Shown here: in pieces, positions 62,963 through 64,000 of the stretch | Numbering within the stretch: position 1 is the first letter of the stretch | Layout: every line of letters starts with the position of its first letter | DNA from: an uncultured Pseudomonadales bacterium | GTDB lineage: Bacteria; Pseudomonadota; Gammaproteobacteria; Pseudomonadales; Cellvibrionaceae | Length of the DNA: 64,000 nt | Assembly (NCBI GenBank): GCA_947488935.1 | Contig: CANLBN010000008.1 | Coordinates: 62,001 to 126,000 of the forward strand | Direction: 5' to 3' | Program-made: the position numbers and the translations under genes | The notes under the pieces: generated by a model | Database searches by the model: none | The model's input: only the letters and a program-made list of their open reading frames with translations | Told to the model about the DNA's origin: nothing

Positions 62963-64000
62963 ATGAATGACATTAAATGGATGTCTCTTGCCTTACAGCT
63001 AGCACAAAAGGGTCGTTATACTGCAAGGCCTAATCCCTGTGTCGGATGCGTAATAGTTGCGATAAAAGATAATGTTGAGCAAGTGATTGGCGAAGGTTGG
63101 CATTATCGTTCCGGCGAGCCTCACGCAGAGGTTAACGCTATTGCTGATGCACAATTGAATCGCAATGTTATAAACGGAAGTACCGCCTACGTTACTTTGG
63201 AGCCGTGTAATCATACGGGTAAAACTGGGCCTTGCTCCGAGGCGTTGGTTTGTGCCGGTGTAAGCCGAGTGGTTTATGGTATGAAAGACCCTAACCCACT
63301 GGTAGCAGGCAGTGGCCTGAAGACGTTACTTGAGGCAGGTATTAGAGTTGATGGTCCTGTGCTTGAAGAGCAAGCCTATGCTCTCAATCGAGGGTTTGTT
63401 GGTCGTATGTTGCACAATAGGCCACAGGTGAGATGTAAAATCGCAACAAGCTTGGATGGTCGTACTGCTATGGCTAATGGAGAAAGCCAGTGGATTACAG
63501 GCAAGCAGGCCCGTGGCGATGTGCAAAAATGGCGGGCAGCGAGTTGTGCTATCGTGAGTGGTATTGGTTCGGTATTGCAAGATGATAGCCGCTTAACGCT
63601 TAGAGCGTGCGAGCTGCACTTAGATAATGCCCAAGATATTATTCAAAACCCGCCGTTGAGAGTGCTACTGGACGCCTCATTGAAAATACCACTTGATGCT
63701 GCCATATTGAGTGCTGATGCTAAAACATTAGTCATAGTCTCTGAGCAAACCTATGATAGCGATCGCGATAAAATGGCTAAGCTGCTTGCCTTGGGAGATC
63801 ATATCTCGCTTGCGAGTGTAGCAGTTGACGATGAGAGTAAACTATTACTAGAAAATGTGCTCGCTTTACTTGCGAGTCGAGGGTGTAATGAAGTTTTGGT
63901 TGAGTCGGGATCGAAGCTTGCGGGTGCATTTTTGCAACAAAATCTAATCGATGAATTGATCATCTACCAAGCACCGGTTTTTTTGGGGCACACTGCTCGA
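62963..64000 (+). CDS. ribD: Riboflavin biosynthesis deaminase/reductase RibD (3' truncated)
   Basis: RibD performs the second and third steps of riboflavin synthesis: deamination of the pyrimidine intermediate and reduction of its ribose. The frame runs from ATG 62963 to the right edge with no stop, giving 346 codons of about 370. The N-terminal deaminase zinc site is HAEVNAI and LEPCNHTGKTGPC. The reductase half has KIATSLDGRTAMANGESQWITG and VLLDASLKIPL, then EVLVESGSKLAGAFL. Neighbour nrdR matches the usual operon, with ribE/ribBA expected downstream. Confidence 0.96.
   Translation, partial: MNDIKWMSLALQLAQKGRYTARPNPCVGCVIVAIKDNVEQVIGEGWHYRSGEPHAEVNAIADAQLNRNVINGSTAYVTLEPCNHTGKTGPCSEALVCAGVSRVVYGMKDPNPLVAGSGLKTLLEAGIRVDGPVLEEQAYALNRGFVGRMLHNRPQVRCKIATSLDGRTAMANGESQWITGKQARGDVQKWRAASCAIVSGIGSVLQDDSRLTLRACELHLDNAQDIIQNPPLRVLLDASLKIPLDAAILSADAKTLVIVSEQTYDSDRDKMAKLLALGDHISLASVAVDDESKLLLENVLALLASRGCNEVLVESGSKLAGAFLQQNLIDELIIYQAPVFLGHTAR

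Noticed and set aside
1..64000. Prophage, insertion sequence, rRNA or tRNA genes
   Set aside because: No integrase, transposase, phage structural genes, rRNA-like stretches or cloverleaf-forming sequences were recognised.

Overview
The window looks like chromosomal DNA of a Gram-negative, probably marine, gammaproteobacterium. The evidence is the gene order nnr-tsaE-amiB ... mutL, the order glyA ... nrdR-ribD, a gcvT-gcvH-gcvP cluster, msrPQ, a two-partner secretion locus, many lipoprotein and outer-membrane products, and moderate to low G+C by eye. An affiliation near Cellvibrionales/Alteromonadales is my inference from gene content, not something shown directly. I see no rRNA, tRNA, insertion sequence, prophage or CRISPR array.

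Layout. 1-5.5 kb: the end of msrP, msrQ, an alkyltransferase-like protein, a SprT-type zinc protein, a MORN-repeat/C13-peptidase fusion and a TauE/SafE permease; a short intergenic repeat occurs three times here. 5.9-12.3 kb: a small unknown gene behind an 8-codon leader ORF, then aapJQMP (broad L-amino-acid ABC importer), a TrmB-like methyltransferase and a small membrane protein. 12.3-26.5 kb: a response regulator/hybrid kinase pair facing a three-repeat lipoprotein, a 2321-residue TpsA exoprotein and its TpsB transporter. The lipoprotein and TpsA genes share the upstream motif AGTCC-N4-GGACT-ATATAC. 26.9-38.5 kb: a diguanylate cyclase, then glycine cleavage (gcvT, gcvH, gcvP), a LysR regulator, an SPFH/NfeD pair, an Lrp-type regulator facing alanine dehydrogenase, and serine dehydratase. 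38.6-47 kb: an MscS-like protein and a periplasmic cyclophilin, then a minus-strand cluster of a GGDEF-EAL protein, a periplasmic cupredoxin, a dCache-HAMP-GGDEF-EAL protein, a DUF3034 protein and a lipid-anchored truncated globin. 47-58 kb: nnr, tsaE, amiB, an HDOD protein, an HDAC-like protein, mutL, a TlpA-like thioredoxin, a small zincin-like protein and ettA. 58.4-64 kb: glyA, a PAS-PAS-GGDEF-EAL protein, nrdR and the start of ribD.

Themes. (1) Amino-acid uptake and catabolism: AapJQMP imports amino acids; Ald, SdaA, GcvTHP and GlyA deaminate or split alanine, serine and glycine. (2) Cyclic-di-GMP signalling: four separate GGDEF or GGDEF/EAL proteins. (3) Cell-surface display: the TPS locus with its own candidate two-component regulator.

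The two best candidates for an undescribed system are the cupredoxin / c-di-GMP phosphodiesterase / DUF3034 / lipoprotein-globin operon (40857-45116), and the two-component-linked TPS locus with its paired operators and an extra three-repeat lipoprotein (12307-26527).
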